Source: Ignavibacteria bacterium
GTDB taxonomy: Bacteria; Bacteroidota; Ignavibacteria; Kapaibacteriales; Kapaibacteriaceae
Assembly (NCBI GenBank): GCA_947495975.1
Contig: CANMBE010000007.1
Location: 62,001-126,000 of the forward strand
Length of the DNA stretch: 64,000 nucleotides
Reading direction: 5' to 3'
Both the position numbers and the translations under genes were made by a program. The notes below the pieces were generated by a model. It was not told where the DNA came from. It saw only the letters and a list, made by a program, of their open reading frames with translations, and made no database searches. Of the stretch, positions 43,705-53,256 are shown in pieces (positions within the stretch are counted from its first letter, which is position 1; every line of letters begins with the position of its first letter).

Positions 43705-45237
43705 ATGGCTTCACCTGAACGACGTGCCGCGGGACTCATCATGATCCGCGCTGATGCTGCCCACTGGGCGGAACCTTTGTACCGCGACGAGATCTCTCGG
43801 CTCATCGATAGAGGGGTAGGGGGCGTGGGTGTCTTCCTCGGAGGCCTAGAAGAGACCGCCTTGATGATCGAGGACCTTCAAAGACGGGGCGGTAGGAGCC
43901 TGCTCATTGCTGCCGATTATGAGCACGGACTGCCGATGCGCCTCACGGACGGCATAGCATTCCCTCGCGCAATGGCCTTGGGTAAGACAATCCCAGGAAT
44001 CACGGAGCTCGTAGCAACATGTATCGCAGATGAAGCGCGCGCTATTGGTGTTCACTGGAATTGGGCGCCCGTGGCTGATATCAATTCAAACCCAAAGAAC
44101 CCAATAATCAACACACGAAGTTTTGGCGAATCCGCAGAAGTTGTCTCAGCGCATGCCGCCGCCTACGTGCGCGGCACGCAGCAGAGGTATGTCATCGCAT
44201 GCGCAAAACACGCACCAGGGCATGGCGATACGCAGGTTGACTCGCATATGTCGGTTCCAAGAATCGATGTAGCACCAGAGGTTGCTGTAGCGAGAGAGTT
44301 TGCCCCATTCAAGGCTTGCATCGATGCGGGCGTTCGATCAATCATGGTTGCGCACATTCTTGTCCCATTTCTTGATCCAAAGTTTCCCGCTTCGCTTTCA
44401 CGATCGATCGTTACTGGTCTCATTCGTGAGTCATGGAATTTTACGGGGCTTATCACAACAGACGCAATGGATATGAAGAGCATATCCGAGGTTTGGTCAA
44501 GTGGGGATGCTGCTCTGCTTGCGATTCATGCGGGGGTAGACGTTGTGCTCATGCCCAACAATCCGCATGAGGCAATCGATGCTATCAAAGCTGCAATCGA
44601 AAAAGGTACGATTACAGATGAGCGCCTGGTGGCATCAGAATCTCGCCTCGATGAAGCACGTGCGTTTGTTGGTGTTCGCTCGCGGTTGACTGATGCTAAG
44701 CCCCTTACCCGAGACCGCAATGTAGTTGATCAATCTGCACATGCGATGATTGCGCTTAAAGCCGCTGATGCAGCTATTTGTGTTGAAGGTCAACTCAACG
44801 TGCTACCGATAACTCAGTTTACACAGGTTGCAGCATTTGCTGTCATTGATGAATCTGAAACGGACATTGCAACAACGTGGTTTCAGTCTCTTGCTCGAGG
44901 TACAGAGATCGATGTGGATTTTGGATTTGTAGACACATCTATCACTGATGAAGACCTCCTTTCATTACATGAAGGCATCGTTGATGCGCAGCTTGTGATT
45001 TTTGTCTTCTTTGGAAAAGCGGTTGCTTTTAAAGGCGAGCTTGCAGACATGTCGCGGATTCCACAGATCATTCAACAGATAGCGGCAGACAAAAAAATAC
45101 TGATTGTAGCTTGTGGCAGCCCGTATGGGGTTGACGTATTGCCAGCCCATACACGTCTGTACACGTATTCTGACACACTGCCGTCACTAGCCGCAAGTGT
45201 GATGCGACTCATAGGTAGAGCGGTCAACGAGAATTAA
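43705..45237 (+). CDS. nagZ: Beta-N-acetylhexosaminidase NagZ (GH3)
   Basis: GH3 enzyme releasing GlcNAc from muropeptides. 510 residues without signal peptide, so cytoplasmic. GH3 barrel with AADYEHGLPMRL, NWAPVADINSNPKNPIINTRSFG, the NagZ-specific His/Asp dyad loop KHAPGHGDT (168-176) and the nucleophile Asp253 in LITTDAMDMKSI. About 150 C-terminal residues form a second alpha/beta domain, longer than E. coli NagZ and like two-domain Gram-positive/Bacteroidota forms. Directly upstream, TAATTTAG (43693-43700) four bases before ATG resembles a -7 box. Together with NamZ at 19956 it could complete peptidoglycan sugar recovery. Confidence 0.88.
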   Translation: MASPERRAAGLIMIRADAAHWAEPLYRDEISRLIDRGVGGVGVFLGGLEETALMIEDLQRRGGRSLLIAADYEHGLPMRLTDGIAFPRAMALGKTIPGITELVATCIADEARAIGVHWNWAPVADINSNPKNPIINTRSFGESAEVVSAHAAAYVRGTQQRYVIACAKHAPGHGDTQVDSHMSVPRIDVAPEVAVAREFAPFKACIDAGVRSIMVAHILVPFLDPKFPASLSRSIVTGLIRESWNFTGLITTDAMDMKSISEVWSSGDAALLAIHAGVDVVLMPNNPHEAIDAIKAAIEKGTITDERLVASESRLDEARAFVGVRSRLTDAKPLTRDRNVVDQSAHAMIALKAADAAICVEGQLNVLPITQFTQVAAFAVIDESETDIATTWFQSLARGTEIDVDFGFVDTSITDEDLLSLHEGIVDAQLVIFVFFGKAVAFKGELADMSRIPQIIQQIAADKKILIVACGSPYGVDVLPAHTRLYTYSDTLPSLAASVMRLIGRAVNEN

Positions 45238-45347
45238 CGTAATTTGACCTGCTTTTCGCACTACAATTGGCAACAAACCTCGGAAAGTGCTTTGGCTGTG
45301 GCTTTTGCGGACTTTAGTAATTACGACCTCTTCGAACGGAATCAGCT

Positions 45348-46364
45348 GTGACTACGCTTCTTGTTACCGGCGGTGCAGGATTTATTGGTAGCAACCTTGT
45401 GCGCATGATAGCGCATGAAGGTCGCTATCGCGTAGTTGTGTTTGATGCTCTTACATATGCGGGCAACCTTGAGAATCTCGATGGTTGCATCAATGGCTCG
45501 CTGGTCTCATTTGTTCATGGGAATATTCTTGACAGAGACCTTGTACGCAGCACCTTGGAGCATCATAAGGTTGATTCAGTTATACATCTTGCTGCTGAAT
45601 CGCATGTTGATAGATCGATCGACTCAGCAGCCCCCTTCATCGAGACAAATGTACGTGGTACACTAGAGTTGCTCGAAGCGTCTCGGTCATGCGGCATTTC
45701 GCGATTCTTGCACGTATCAACAGACGAGGTGTATGGTACGTTGGGGGCAGAGGATGCACCGTTTACGGAGTCTACACCGCTGGACCCAACATCGCCCTAC
45801 GCTGCGTCAAAGGCTGCAAGCGATTTGCTTGTAACGTCGTTTGTACGAACACATGGCATTAATGCCGTCATCACACGCTGTTCTAACAATTACGGCCCAT
45901 TTCAGTTTCCAGAAAAATTCATTCCACTGATGACCCTCAACGCAATCGAACAGAGGGCTATGCCTATTTATGGGGATGGCAAACAGGTGCGCGATTGGCT
46001 CCATGTGGATGATCATTGCAGGGGTCTCCTGCTTGCTCTAGAGGCAGGTACGTCTGGTGAGATCTATAACCTGGGTGGATTCGCAGAGCGTGTAAATATG
46101 CATGTGGTGCATGAGATTTTAAGGCTCACAAAGCGCGATGAGTCTCTGATTGAGTATGTGGCTGACAGGAAGGCGCACGATCGTCGCTACTCCATAGACT
46201 CTCGCAAAGCGCAACAGGAATTAGGATGGATGCCATCATGTACCTTTGAAGACGGACTTCGGCAGACAATTGCATGGTATGAGGATCATCCAGAATGGTG
46301 CTCTCATGTACGCAGTGGAGAATACCGTCGGTTTTATGAATCACATTACAACACGTCACTCTAA
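45348..46364 (+). CDS. rfbB: dTDP-glucose 4,6-dehydratase
   Basis: RmlB/RfbB makes dTDP-4-keto-6-deoxyglucose, precursor of rhamnose and other deoxysugars. 338 residues, GTG start at 45348. Short-chain dehydrogenase features: NAD motif TGGAGFIGS (7-15), Thr125-Asp126-Glu127 in STDEVYG, Tyr151 and Lys155 in YAASKAASD, and RCSNNYGPFQFPEKFIP. First gene of the exopolysaccharide cluster, 10 bases before the sugar dehydrogenase. rmlA, rmlC and rmlD are not in the window. Confidence 0.94.
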   Translation: MTTLLVTGGAGFIGSNLVRMIAHEGRYRVVVFDALTYAGNLENLDGCINGSLVSFVHGNILDRDLVRSTLEHHKVDSVIHLAAESHVDRSIDSAAPFIETNVRGTLELLEASRSCGISRFLHVSTDEVYGTLGAEDAPFTESTPLDPTSPYAASKAASDLLVTSFVRTHGINAVITRCSNNYGPFQFPEKFIPLMTLNAIEQRAMPIYGDGKQVRDWLHVDDHCRGLLLALEAGTSGEIYNLGGFAERVNMHVVHEILRLTKRDESLIEYVADRKAHDRRYSIDSRKAQQELGWMPSCTFEDGLRQTIAWYEDHPEWCSHVRSGEYRRFYESHYNTSL

Positions 46365-46374
46365 GGATTAACAA

Positions 46375-47748
46375 ATGGCGCTCCGTCGTGTCGGTCGTCC
46401 ACGTGCAAACGTTAGTAAGCCCGAACAAAAACTCATGGCAAGCATCCTCGATGGTTCCATGACCGTGGGCATTGTTGGACTTGGGTACGTTGGTTTGCCC
46501 CTTGCCCTCGAATTTGCCAAAAGCGGAATCCGAACCATTGGTATTGACGTGAGTACCGAGAAGGTGAAGAGTCTGCAGGCAGGGAAGAACTATATCCAAG
46601 ATCTCAACGATACAGAGATCAGAGATGTTGTTAAGAAGACAAAACTTCTAACAGCCACAACGGACTTTTCCGAATCCAAACATTGCGATGTGGTTTTCAT
46701 TTGTGTACCAACCCCATTTACTCCGAATAAGGATCCCGACATATCGCACGTTGTTCATGCAACAAAAGGTGTAGCAGAGCACCTGCGAAAGGGTCAGCTC
46801 ATCATTCTGAAGAGCACAACATTCCCTGGTACAACCGAGAAATATGTGAAGCCTATTCTTGATACTGCGAAGCTTGAATGTGGCAGAGAATATTTTCTTG
46901 CATTTTCTCCAGAACGTATTGATCCGGGTAATCGCACGTGGACGACAAAGAATACCCCTGTTGTGGTAGGGGGCGTCACCAGTGCCTGCACAGACCTTGC
47001 AATTGCCGTTAACAGGCGCATTATTGATGAGGTTGTGCCAGTGAGTACGCCTGCGGTAGCCGAAATGGAAAAGTTGCTTGAGAACATTTTCCGAAGCGTA
47101 AACATTGCCCTTGTAAACGAGTTGGCTCAGTTGTGTGATCGTCTCGGCATTAATATTTGGGAGGTAGTAGACGCAGCCAAAACAAAGCCATTTGGTTTTA
47201 TGCCATTTTATCCTGGTCCTGGCATTGGTGGTCATTGTATTCTGATTGACCCGTACTATTTAGCGTGGGCAGCACGAGAAGTAGACTTTGTTACCAACTT
47301 CATTACACTTGCAGCAGAAGTTAATGAGTCGATGCCGTTCTATGTGCGTGCAATGATTGAACGCGAGATTGCCAAGCAGCCCGTGACACTTAAGAATGCC
47401 CGAGTTCTGCTGCTAGGCATGGCATTTAAAAAGGACGTTGATGACTTGCGACACTCACCAGCGTTGAAGGTTGCAGAGCTCTTGATAGAAGACGGAATTG
47501 AGCACGTCAGTTATTTCGATCCTTTTATCCCGTCGGTTGAAGTTCACGGAAAACGTATGACATCTCGATCAGCACTTACGCCTGCATTCATAAAGAAGCA
47601 CGACGTAGTTGTGATCACAACCGATCACTCGGCTTTTGATGTTGATATGATTGTGAAATATTCAAAAGTGGTGATAGACACACGCAATGCAACAAGAGAC
47701 GTACGTGGTCATCGCAAGAATGTTGTCCTGCTTGGAGATGGAAAGTGA
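46375..47748 (+). CDS. UDP-N-acetylhexosamine (GlcNAc/ManNAc) 6-dehydrogenase
   Basis: Nucleotide-sugar dehydrogenase oxidising a UDP-HexNAc to the uronic acid. 457 residues: an N-terminal extension of about 28, NAD motif VGIVGLGYVGLPLA, VPTPFTPNKDPD, FSPERIDPGN (the WbpA/WecC-type segment), catalytic Cys288 in GPGIGGHCILIDPYY and C-terminal GMAFKKDVDDLRHSPALKV. The neighbour wecB makes UDP-ManNAc, so UDP-ManNAcA is the likely product, but a WbpA-type UDP-GlcNAc dehydrogenase is equally compatible. It overlaps wecB by four bases. Confidence 0.88.
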   Translation: MALRRVGRPRANVSKPEQKLMASILDGSMTVGIVGLGYVGLPLALEFAKSGIRTIGIDVSTEKVKSLQAGKNYIQDLNDTEIRDVVKKTKLLTATTDFSESKHCDVVFICVPTPFTPNKDPDISHVVHATKGVAEHLRKGQLIILKSTTFPGTTEKYVKPILDTAKLECGREYFLAFSPERIDPGNRTWTTKNTPVVVGGVTSACTDLAIAVNRRIIDEVVPVSTPAVAEMEKLLENIFRSVNIALVNELAQLCDRLGINIWEVVDAAKTKPFGFMPFYPGPGIGGHCILIDPYYLAWAAREVDFVTNFITLAAEVNESMPFYVRAMIEREIAKQPVTLKNARVLLLGMAFKKDVDDLRHSPALKVAELLIEDGIEHVSYFDPFIPSVEVHGKRMTSRSALTPAFIKKHDVVVITTDHSAFDVDMIVKYSKVVIDTRNATRDVRGHRKNVVLLGDGK

Positions 47749-48833
47749 AGCGCATCCTGTCCGTAGTTGGGGCCCGCCCCAACTTTATGAAGGTAGCACC
47801 AATTCATCGTGCATTTGCCCAGTATGCTGAAACGTGGGAACACCACATTGTGCACACCGGACAACACTATGATGCCGCTATGTCTGACGCCTTCTTCAGC
47901 GACTTAGATATGCCCCATCCATCGTGGTTCTTAGGAGTTGGTAGTGGATCTCATGCAGAGCAAACAGCACGCGTCATGACTGGCTTTGCGCAGGTGTGTA
48001 TGGAAGCCAAACCCGATTACGTGATTGTGGTAGGGGACGTTAACAGCACCATTGCTTGTGCGTTGGTAAGCGTTAAGCTGGGGATACCAACGGCTCATGT
48101 AGAAGCTGGACTGCGGTCGGGCGATAGATCGATGCCGGAAGAGATCAACCGAATGGCAACAGATGCAATTGTTGATGAACTCTTTGTGACCGAAGAAAGT
48201 GGCATGAAGCATCTGCGTAATGAAGGTGTTGCTGATCATCGTATGCACTTTGTTGGCAATACGATGATTGATTCCCTTCATTATGCATTGCCAAAAGCAG
48301 TCAAGAGCACAATCGTGCATGACCTTGTATTGAAGCAAGGGAAGTATGCGTTGGTAACAATGCACCGTCCAAGCAACGTTGATGACCCTGAACAACTGCG
48401 GATGCTGATTGATGTCTTGACAACAGTTGCAATAACTCAGCCGCTCGTTTTTCCCGTTCATCCTCGGACGAGAAAGAGTCTCGCCACTCTAGCTATGGAG
48501 ATTCCAGAAGGCATTCTCATGGTGGACCCTATGGGATATGTGGACTTTTTAGCGCTTATGAGGTCAGCCTCGTTTGTTTTAACTGACTCGGGTGGTATTC
48601 AAGAAGAGACAACAGCTCTTGGCGTGCCATGCATCACAGCTCGGACTACAACAGAGCGCCCTGTAACCGTTGAGATTGGAACGAACGTCCTGGTTGAGCC
48701 AACGAAGACTGGAATACTCGGAGCAGTGAATCGTATACATTTGGGCGAAATGCACAGGGGGCAAATACCTCCTCTTTGGGATGGTCATGCCTCAGAACGT
48801 ATTGCTTCGATTATCACATCACACTATTCGTAA
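47745..48833 (+). CDS. wecB: UDP-N-acetylglucosamine 2-epimerase (non-hydrolysing)
   Basis: Converts UDP-GlcNAc to UDP-ManNAc. 362 residues from GTG 47745, GT-B fold: SVVGARPNFMKVAPIHRAF, VHTGQHYDAAMSDAFF, VVVGDVNSTIACALV, VEAGLRSGDRSMPEEINR, HRPSNVDDP, VFPVHPRTRK and SGGIQEETTALGVPCITAR. All residue blocks of non-hydrolysing epimerases are present. Translationally coupled to the upstream dehydrogenase. Confidence 0.93.
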   Translation: MKRILSVVGARPNFMKVAPIHRAFAQYAETWEHHIVHTGQHYDAAMSDAFFSDLDMPHPSWFLGVGSGSHAEQTARVMTGFAQVCMEAKPDYVIVVGDVNSTIACALVSVKLGIPTAHVEAGLRSGDRSMPEEINRMATDAIVDELFVTEESGMKHLRNEGVADHRMHFVGNTMIDSLHYALPKAVKSTIVHDLVLKQGKYALVTMHRPSNVDDPEQLRMLIDVLTTVAITQPLVFPVHPRTRKSLATLAMEIPEGILMVDPMGYVDFLALMRSASFVLTDSGGIQEETTALGVPCITARTTTERPVTVEIGTNVLVEPTKTGILGAVNRIHLGEMHRGQIPPLWDGHASERIASIITSHYS

Positions 48834-48878
48834 CTTTGCAGCGTCGGCAAGTCTCTTATACCACTGTTTAGAGTTCGG

Positions 48879-50618
48879 ATGCACCGATCTCCCTGCTTTG
48901 TACGTAGCACCCTCACGTACCTTATCGTTCTCCTGGTTCCACTCCATGCCGCAGCGCAGGGTGGTGGGAGCTCGTATGATCTTGATAGGATGGGCGCCTC
49001 AAGCCGCAGCTTAGGAAGTAGCTCCTCTCTCCTTTCAACAGCTCAATTGCCAACTGATGATGTTGTAGACCCTTCAGTGTATTACCTAGGGCCTGGCGAC
49101 GTATTGGCATATCAGACTACGGGGCTAGACTTTTCGGAGAAATTAGTAGTTGTAACCCCCGAAAACACGATCATGATGGAGCGCTCGGGTGTTCTCAGTG
49201 TTGCGGGAATGACGTTGCAGCGTCTAAGAGACACGCTAAACGTGATAATGAAGTTGCGTTCAACGAATGTAGAACTCTATTTGACATTACGTAGAACTCG
49301 AATTGTATACGTCACCCTTCGAGGCAACGTAACGTTTCAAGGCACGTATGCCGTTCCTGCCTCGATGCGAGTTTCAACCTTTGTTTCGCTTACGCGTCAA
49401 CCATGGTTGCTGAGCAAAGATGGTGGCGCAGGGGTTATGGAAAAGTCTGGTGGTGTAAATACGAGTTCTACAAAGGCGCAAGAGCTCACTCGATCCTCTG
49501 GAGAAATGCTTGGGCCGTATGCCATGCGAAATATCTCTATTCGTCACCGCATCGGCTCACACACCGCAGACCTTCCGAAGTCTCGCCTACCTGGATTCTC
49601 CTATCTTGATCCGCACGTTCGAGAAGGAGACGAAATCACCGTACCATTTGAGGATCGAACATTACAAACAGTGTCGATATCCGGTTCGGTAATGTCGCCA
49701 ACGACGCTTGCATATAAAAAGGGCGATAGAGTTTCGCTCTTGTTGGCAGCGGCAGCAGGGCCTACTGATGATGCAGATATTTCTCGAATTGTTCTCGTAC
49801 AATCTACGGGCAGCGGCAAGCAACCGATTACTGTAGATGGTAATTTTCACGTTGTTGGAGAAGACGTAGAACTAGAGCCGGGAAGTAGTGTCATCGTTGA
49901 GCGTAAGGCCGAAAATGTTGCCGCACAGGCACAAGGTGTGATTCAGGTTTATGGAGAAGTTGTCCTACCTGGTGCTGTCGTTATTGTTCCTGGCGTAACA
50001 AAGCTGAATTCTGTGTTGGCAAGTGTTGGTGGAGTATTGCCGGGAGCATCTTTGGGATTGTCGTACGTTGTTCGTCCAGAGCACGGTTCGTCTACAATGT
50101 CACAACAGCGCGACGATGCATTTCGCACTTTCCAATATTCGGATCTGAAGCTCGAGGATACCACCAGGTATCAGATAGACCAGCGCTATAGACTTCCGTA
50201 TGTTTCGTGTGACATGCAAGTAGCCATGCGAGATTCCAATTCGTCGGAAAATATTGCTTTGTTCCCTGGCGACATTGTGGTGATTCAACAAACACCAGAT
50301 CGCATCTATGTTTATGGACAGGTAGCGCGTCCTGGTTATGTATCGTTTTCTTCAAAGAAACATCTCGACTGGTATGTGCAGCATGCAGGCGGCTATGCCA
50401 CAGGCGCACAGACTGGGCGCGCACGCATTATTAAGGGCCGCTCCAGGGTTTGGGTGGAGCATGATAACGCTGTGTTTGTAGAACCCGGTGATGAGATCTA
50501 TGTTCCTAGGCCGCCAGATATTCCCGTTGGAACAGAGCTCCAGACCTATGCCATCATTGCTGGTATTATTACGAGTATCGTTGCCCTAACGGCAACGATG
50601 ATCTCGATATTGAGATAG
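48879..50618 (+). CDS. Wza-like polysaccharide export protein with SLBB domains
   Basis: 579 residues. Signal peptide (FVRSTLTYLIVLLVPLHAAAQ) without a following lipobox Cys. Then a Poly_export domain (about 60-160: YYLGPGDVLAYQTTG, VVTPENTIMMERSGVLSVAGMTLQRLRD), SLBB-type repeats (VSISGSVMSPTTLAYKKGDRVS; IQVYGEVVLPGAVVIVPGVTKL; IYVYGQVARPGYVSF) and a C-terminal transmembrane helix (AIIAGIITSIVALTATMISIL). Forms or feeds the outer-membrane exit for capsular/exopolysaccharide. The combination of no lipid anchor and a terminal helix is like Bacteroidota OPX proteins. Confidence 0.83.
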   Translation: MHRSPCFVRSTLTYLIVLLVPLHAAAQGGGSSYDLDRMGASSRSLGSSSSLLSTAQLPTDDVVDPSVYYLGPGDVLAYQTTGLDFSEKLVVVTPENTIMMERSGVLSVAGMTLQRLRDTLNVIMKLRSTNVELYLTLRRTRIVYVTLRGNVTFQGTYAVPASMRVSTFVSLTRQPWLLSKDGGAGVMEKSGGVNTSSTKAQELTRSSGEMLGPYAMRNISIRHRIGSHTADLPKSRLPGFSYLDPHVREGDEITVPFEDRTLQTVSISGSVMSPTTLAYKKGDRVSLLLAAAAGPTDDADISRIVLVQSTGSGKQPITVDGNFHVVGEDVELEPGSSVIVERKAENVAAQAQGVIQVYGEVVLPGAVVIVPGVTKLNSVLASVGGVLPGASLGLSYVVRPEHGSSTMSQQRDDAFRTFQYSDLKLEDTTRYQIDQRYRLPYVSCDMQVAMRDSNSSENIALFPGDIVVIQQTPDRIYVYGQVARPGYVSFSSKKHLDWYVQHAGGYATGAQTGRARIIKGRSRVWVEHDNAVFVEPGDEIYVPRPPDIPVGTELQTYAIIAGIITSIVALTATMISILR

Positions 50619-50625
50619 CAAACGC

Positions 50626-51792
50626 ATGCCACTCGTCGATGGTGCGTGTGCGCTAGTCTTCGTTTGCTTCTTCGCACTCGTGTATGTACACGTGCTTTAT
50701 CCATTTGTTGTTCGGATATTTTTCCGCCCGCAACGAACACAGAGCGCACCACTGGTGCCAGAGACAACGTCTGCGTCAATACTCATTGCGGCCTATAACG
50801 AGCAAGAGCTCATTGAGCAGTGTCTCCGTTCAGTTATTGCAGCAATCCCTCTAAATGTGCGCGTGGAAATACATGTAGGTGACGATGGATCTACTGATAA
50901 CACAGCCAATATTGCCGAGCAGATTGATGAACGAATTGTTGTTCGTCGTTTTTCTCGTGGTGGAAAAAATAGGACGTTGAATGCTTTGATTGAACATGCA
51001 CAAGGTGAGGTAGTAGTCTATTGCGATGCTGATAGTATTCTAGACCCTGGTAGTCTTGCCATACTTTTTCAAGACTTGAGAGACCCAGAAAATGGAGCTT
51101 CCATTGCACACTCAATGGTGTTGGATGGTAACCATAAGCTGAAGACACTCGAAGATGAGGTGAGTTACCGCACGCGTGAACATCGCTTGAATCTTGCTGA
51201 GTCTGATCATAGTTCTACCGTAACATCTTGTGGGTCGTTGTATGTGGTCAGAAGAGAATATGTTCGTCAGCTTGTGAATGATCGTGTTGCCGACGACTGG
51301 TTCCCGCTTTTAAAAGTTATTGAATCCAAAAAGCGCGTGCGGATGTCGCCTAACGCAATCGTATCCAGTGTGAGAGGAACAAATCTGAATGCTGAATTTC
51401 ATCGCGTTGCCCGCGGAACGTCTGTAGGAATTCAGACATTGCTCTGTTTCAAACATTTGTTGCACCCAAGAGCAGGGTCCGTTGCATTCTTCTTATTGTC
51501 ACATAGAGTTCTGCGGTGGGCAAGTCCGCTGTTCGCTCTTAGTATTGTGGCTGGAGTGTTGTTCACATACTCGAGCCCAGAGATGTTTATTCCACTGACA
51601 CTCGGATTAATGTCTATTGCATTCATGGTGTCTGTTGGCTATCTCGGTCATCTACTCAAAGTTCATATTCCTGTCGCAAAGACGTTCTTGTACGCGTTTG
51701 TCATGACGAGTGCAATGGCATATGGTGTGCTGAAGGTATTCACGAATCAGAAACCCGCTCAATGGGTGCCTGACTCTCCTGTATCGAGTTAG
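50626..51792 (+). CDS. Membrane-anchored family 2 glycosyltransferase
   Basis: 388 residues: N-terminal helix (about 7-27), GT-A domain with SILIAAYNEQELIEQCL, VGDDGSTDNTANIAE, the DxD region VVYCDADSIL and a DDWFPL acceptor-type motif, then about three C-terminal helices (about 285-375). Resembles inner-membrane sugar-chain glycosyltransferases. It lies seven bases after the export gene. Donor and acceptor unknown. Confidence 0.82.
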   Translation: MPLVDGACALVFVCFFALVYVHVLYPFVVRIFFRPQRTQSAPLVPETTSASILIAAYNEQELIEQCLRSVIAAIPLNVRVEIHVGDDGSTDNTANIAEQIDERIVVRRFSRGGKNRTLNALIEHAQGEVVVYCDADSILDPGSLAILFQDLRDPENGASIAHSMVLDGNHKLKTLEDEVSYRTREHRLNLAESDHSSTVTSCGSLYVVRREYVRQLVNDRVADDWFPLLKVIESKKRVRMSPNAIVSSVRGTNLNAEFHRVARGTSVGIQTLLCFKHLLHPRAGSVAFFLLSHRVLRWASPLFALSIVAGVLFTYSSPEMFIPLTLGLMSIAFMVSVGYLGHLLKVHIPVAKTFLYAFVMTSAMAYGVLKVFTNQKPAQWVPDSPVSS

Positions 51793-51794
51793 AT

Positions 51795-53249
51795 GTGAGC
51801 ACTTCTCCTCAATCATCGATTGCAAAACGTGTGCTTACTGGCAGCGCGTGGATTCTTGGAACGCAGGGTTTAATCTTGGTGCTCGTTTTTCTTGCGCAGA
51901 GAATCATTTTGTCTACGTTGACAAAAGAAGAAAATGGCACGCTGGCTTTTGAGCGCAGGATGACGGATCTCATCGTTGGAATCATCGTCGATTTTGGTAT
52001 GAATGGCATTATCATTCGTCGGGTTGTTCAGCATCCAGACCGCGCACCTCAGATAATCTCCTCCGCAATTGCCTTTCGACTTGTTATGTGGATTGTTGCA
52101 ACTACAGCAAGTGCTGGGTATGCACTGGCCGCTGGTTATGCAGTTGTAGACGTTGTGATTTGGTCTTTGTACTTGCTGATTGCAGCTCGCACCACCATGC
52201 TTCGGTATGCAGCAGAAGCCCCGTATCGTACTTCATCTCGATTCCACGTCATTAGCATTCTCGGTGTGGTTGACGCGCTGTTGTTCACGGCCTTGATTTA
52301 TGTATTCCGTGCGCAGCTTACGCCATTCACAGTAATCGCAGCGTATGCTCTCTCTGCAATTCCAGGATTTACTATTCTCGTGTTGCTAGACCGAGGTAGA
52401 TTCATTCGGCCTTCATTCGTAAAGTGGGGTGAGATCAAAACACTCGTGCGAGAGTCCGTTCCCGTGATTTCTGCTGTAGCATTAGTGGGTCTACACATCG
52501 CGCTCGATACATTCCTGCTTGAATGGTATGGCACAAAGCGAGATCTTGGAGTATTGAGTGCGGTTTATACATCAATTGGACCTTTCCTTGTTATTCTACC
52601 TCAAGCTGTTTCGCTTGCAGTGATGCCAGAAATTGCCCGGCTTGGCATAACAGAAGTAGCAAGACGGAGAGATATTGTTCTGACAATTGTGCGATTGTTA
52701 GTGGTCTTTACCGTGGTGATCGTCTGCGTTGCCGGACCTTGCATTCCAGTGTTTATTCAAATGGTGAGTAACGGTAGATATTCAGCAGAGTACATACAAT
52801 TCTTTTGGTTTCTTTGGACAGCACCATTTGTAGCCATAGTAGTGTTCTCCCAAGAGCTCGCAATAACAATGGGTCAGCAGCGCTATAATATGTGGCTGGC
52901 AGTTGGTCTCCTGACTTTCACTGTAGTGTTTGGCTTTGCCCTTATCCCAATCCTGAATTCATACGGTGCAGTGCTTGCTCGGCTTGCAACAGTCACTGCA
53001 GGAGCTGGAATTTGTTTTGTTGTATTGCGGCGTATCGTAGGTGAACACCTAGATTTGTTGCTTGTTGTTCGGATCTGCGTGGTGATTATCATGGGCATGG
53101 TAGCAACAACGTGGTTGTCATCTCATGTTCAAGCATGGGTGGCAATCGTTGGGTCGGTTACGGCTGCCCTTGTTGCTTCTGTTGCAATGGGGCTTCTTGT
53201 ACGCTCTGATATTCGTTTTGTCAATGGTTTACTTCGGAGATCTTTGTAG
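51795..53249 (+). CDS. Wzx-type polysaccharide flippase (MATE/MOP superfamily)
   Basis: 484 residues, GTG start at 51795 two bases after the GT2 stop. About 12-14 hydrophobic helices; N-terminal SIAKRVLTGSAWILGTQGLILVLVFLAQR is typical of the polysaccharide biosynthesis/O-antigen transporter family. Expected to flip undecaprenyl-linked repeat units across the inner membrane. No Wzy polymerase is found beside it. Confidence 0.82.
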   Translation: MSTSPQSSIAKRVLTGSAWILGTQGLILVLVFLAQRIILSTLTKEENGTLAFERRMTDLIVGIIVDFGMNGIIIRRVVQHPDRAPQIISSAIAFRLVMWIVATTASAGYALAAGYAVVDVVIWSLYLLIAARTTMLRYAAEAPYRTSSRFHVISILGVVDALLFTALIYVFRAQLTPFTVIAAYALSAIPGFTILVLLDRGRFIRPSFVKWGEIKTLVRESVPVISAVALVGLHIALDTFLLEWYGTKRDLGVLSAVYTSIGPFLVILPQAVSLAVMPEIARLGITEVARRRDIVLTIVRLLVVFTVVIVCVAGPCIPVFIQMVSNGRYSAEYIQFFWFLWTAPFVAIVVFSQELAITMGQQRYNMWLAVGLLTFTVVFGFALIPILNSYGAVLARLATVTAGAGICFVVLRRIVGEHLDLLLVVRICVVIIMGMVATTWLSSHVQAWVAIVGSVTAALVASVAMGLLVRSDIRFVNGLLRRSL

Positions 53250-53256
53250 AAAAAAC

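Noticed and set aside
46126-46599. 157-codon antisense frame across the rfbB/dehydrogenase junction
   Set aside because: Covers the ends of two well-supported genes; no motif.
46648-47235. 195-codon frame on the minus strand inside the nucleotide-sugar dehydrogenase gene
   Set aside because: Antisense to a gene with complete catalytic motifs; Cys/Asn/Arg-rich random composition, no start signal.
47931-48461. 176-codon frame antisense to wecB
   Set aside because: The epimerase frame has all family motifs; the antisense frame has no recognisable domain and shadow-like composition.
53125-53256. Longer N-terminus for the initiating glycosylphosphotransferase
   Set aside because: Those 44 codons lie inside the flippase gene in another frame; ATG 53257 directly follows its stop.
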